Assembly: GCA_004295045.1 (NCBI GenBank)
Contig: SHND01000015.1
Location: 1 to 34,461, forward strand
Direction: 5' to 3'
DNA from: Chloroflexota bacterium
Lineage (GTDB): Bacteria > Chloroflexota > Anaerolineae > UBA4142 > SHND01
Length of the DNA stretch: 34,461 nt
The notes beneath the pieces were generated by a model. That model did not search any database and was not told the DNA's origin. It worked only from the letters and a program-made list of their open reading frames with translations. The position numbers and the translations under genes were made by a program. Below are positions 33,588-34,461 of this stretch, piece by piece. The first letter of the stretch is position 1; each line of letters starts with the position of its first letter.

Positions 33588-33629
33588 GTTGTTCGTGGTT
33601 CGTTATTCGCCGTTCGTCGTTCGTTGTTC
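33588..33629 (-). repeat. Degenerate 7-bp repeat tract at the KTSC/GT4 gene junction
   Basis: Six heptads that all fit GNNNTTC on the plus strand (GTTGTTC, GTGGTTC, GTTATTC, GCCGTTC, GTCGTTC, GTTGTTC). It contains the stop of the KTSC gene and lies just upstream of the GT4 ATG, the same arrangement as at dnaE. Confidence 0.9.
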
Positions 33630-33893
33630 GCCTTTGGTCAACTCTGCTTTTTGTTCCGCGCGCACAAATTGCGCCATTGGCACGTCCCACTGCCAAAATT
33701 CAAATTCGTCGCGGATGTTGTTCTGGAAATAGTTGCCCTTGGATTCGGCGCGCATCAATTCTTCAAACACCGCGCGCGGCACACCGCGATATTGATAAAT
33801 TTGCCCTGTGTTGAAAATAATTTCCAACACGCTTGTTTCATCATCGTAGCCGATGGCGTGAATGACGTCGGAGGTGACAGTTTGAAGTTTCAC
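33603..33893 (-). CDS. KTSC-domain protein
   Basis: A small protein of 96 residues matching the KTSC domain: VTSDVIHAIGYDDETSVLEIIFNTGQIYQYRGVP followed by FEELMRAESKGNYFQNNIRDEF (motif core IGYD...Y.Y..VP). KTSC proteins are common beside nucleases and helicases, but their function is unknown. I chose the GTG at 33893, which has AAGGA 7 bases upstream and avoids overlap with the preceding gene; an ATG at 33932 would add 13 residues overlapping that gene. The last residues (about KGEQRTTNGE) and the stop are encoded by heptad repeat DNA. Confidence 0.78.
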   Translation of the reverse strand: MKLQTVTSDVIHAIGYDDETSVLEIIFNTGQIYQYRGVPRAVFEELMRAESKGNYFQNNIRDEFEFWQWDVPMAQFVRAEQKAELTKGEQRTTNGE

Positions 33894-33907
33894 TGCGGTT
33901 TCCTTTC

Positions 33908-34336
33908 TCAATCGCCAATCGAATGTTTCCAAATATCGTCGTCGTCAATTTCAACTTCGGATGTTGACGGCGGGATATCAAAAATAGAAGGTTGATAGAA
34001 ACCTTTACTTGCGTCTGGATGAATCTTGCGAGGCATGTAACGATAAGGTTCTTTAATTCCGCCTAAACGATTCACGTTATCCGTAACTGTCGGCACACAG
34101 TACGAATCAAGTTCTTCACGGATTTGTTTAGAGGAAAATCGAATGGTGCGCCAGCCGTGCGTCTCCAAATCATTGTCGCGGCGATTGTCGGCGCGGCTTT
34201 TCTCGGCGTCAATGTGCCAACGGTCCCCATCGGTTTCGATATCTATATTCCCTTTGGCGCAGTAAATCGCAAAATCGAGGGCGTAATCTTTTTCGCCTGC
34301 GCGCACATAATCTTGCCGCTCCGCAGTAATGCCCAA
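33908..34336 (-). pseudogene. C-terminal part of a PD-(D/E)XK/Vsr-like nuclease (DUF559-like), probably truncated
   Basis: 142 residues. YALDFAIYCAKGNIDIETDGDRWH and DNDLETHGWRTIRFSSKQI form the core of a Vsr/DUF559-type endonuclease-like fold (D of LDFA, E of IETDG as catalytic-type residues, then the GWRTIRF strand). The first readable codon is a TTG, and a TGA lies two codons before it in frame. The preceding part that relatives carry (substrate-recognition or helicase region) is absent, so this is probably a remnant cut at about 34337. A stand-alone small nuclease cannot be excluded. It is 14 bases from the KTSC gene and may form a pair with it. Confidence 0.55.
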
Positions 34337-34350
34337 CTGTCAATAATCAG

Positions 34351-34412
34351 GACATCGTGTGCGGTTTTTTGGGCATTTTCTAACCGGGCAAGTACTCACG
34401 ACATCGTGTGCG
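34351..34412. repeat. Direct repeat pair at the right edge
   Basis: GACATCGTGTGCG occurs at 34351-34363 and 34400-34412, 49 bases apart, just upstream of the truncated nuclease frame. No gene is visible from 34337 to the window end. It could be the edge of a mobile element or repeat array that continues outside. Confidence 0.55.
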
Positions 34413-34461
34413 ATTTCGTCGAAAGATGGGGAGAACAGGTAGCACAGCTTCCTTCAATTGG

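Noticed and set aside
32271..33629. CRISPR array as an explanation of the short repeats near the glycosyltransferase genes
   Set aside because: The units are 7 bases, contiguous and degenerate, with no spacers of 25-40 bases and no cas genes.

Overview
The window reads like a chromosomal segment of a Chloroflexota-type bacterium. This is an inference from gene content: a GTP-dependent PEP carboxykinase, a PHP-complete DnaE, an nSTAND/WD40 protein with Cys-bearing blades, DUF1684 and KTSC proteins, and heavy use of GCG-rich codons. No rRNA or tRNA gene was seen, so the phylum call is only moderately secure.

Layout. 1-740: the end of a thioredoxin-like gene and a SnoaL-like gene, closed by a bidirectional terminator. 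740-8599 (all minus): ribokinase, PEP carboxykinase, a holin-like/ABC1-kinase fusion, DUF1684, an FAD amine oxidase-like protein and TerC. 8600-8998: a regulatory gap with DnaA-box-like motifs and an extended -10 promoter. 8999-15859 (plus): dnaE, a ClC chloride transporter with CBS domains, and a short gene resembling only the N-terminus of a bacterial alpha-2-macroglobulin. 15880-25698 (minus): six closely packed genes, described below. 25853-27450 (plus): a sedoheptulose-7-phosphate isomerase-like SIS protein and a ROK kinase. 27488-34336 (minus): ftsK, a GT-C membrane glycosyltransferase, a GT4 glycosyltransferase, a KTSC protein and the C-terminal part of a PD-(D/E)XK-like nuclease.

Candidate new system. 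The 25698-to-15880 block encodes, in transcription order, a small two-helix membrane protein, a VirB6/TrbL-like polytopic membrane protein, an unknown domain fused to DUF433, a VirB4/HerA-like ATPase with N-terminal membrane helices, an anchored exported protein, and a membrane-spanning nSTAND ATPase with 14 WD40 repeats. No relaxase, coupling protein or DUF5615 partner is present. It looks like a reduced type IV secretion-type translocon wired to a STAND sensor. The ATPase P-loop is encoded by a run of ten G, a possible on/off switch.

Second striking layer. At least eleven places carry degenerate repeats with a strict 7-bp period but different unit sequences. Some lie between genes, some supply gene starts or stops, and five are read in frame inside dnaE, ftsK and two glycosyltransferase genes. 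Small inverted-repeat (MITE-like) elements are also scattered through the window; one is embedded in frame in the GT4 gene and another supplies a stop codon.
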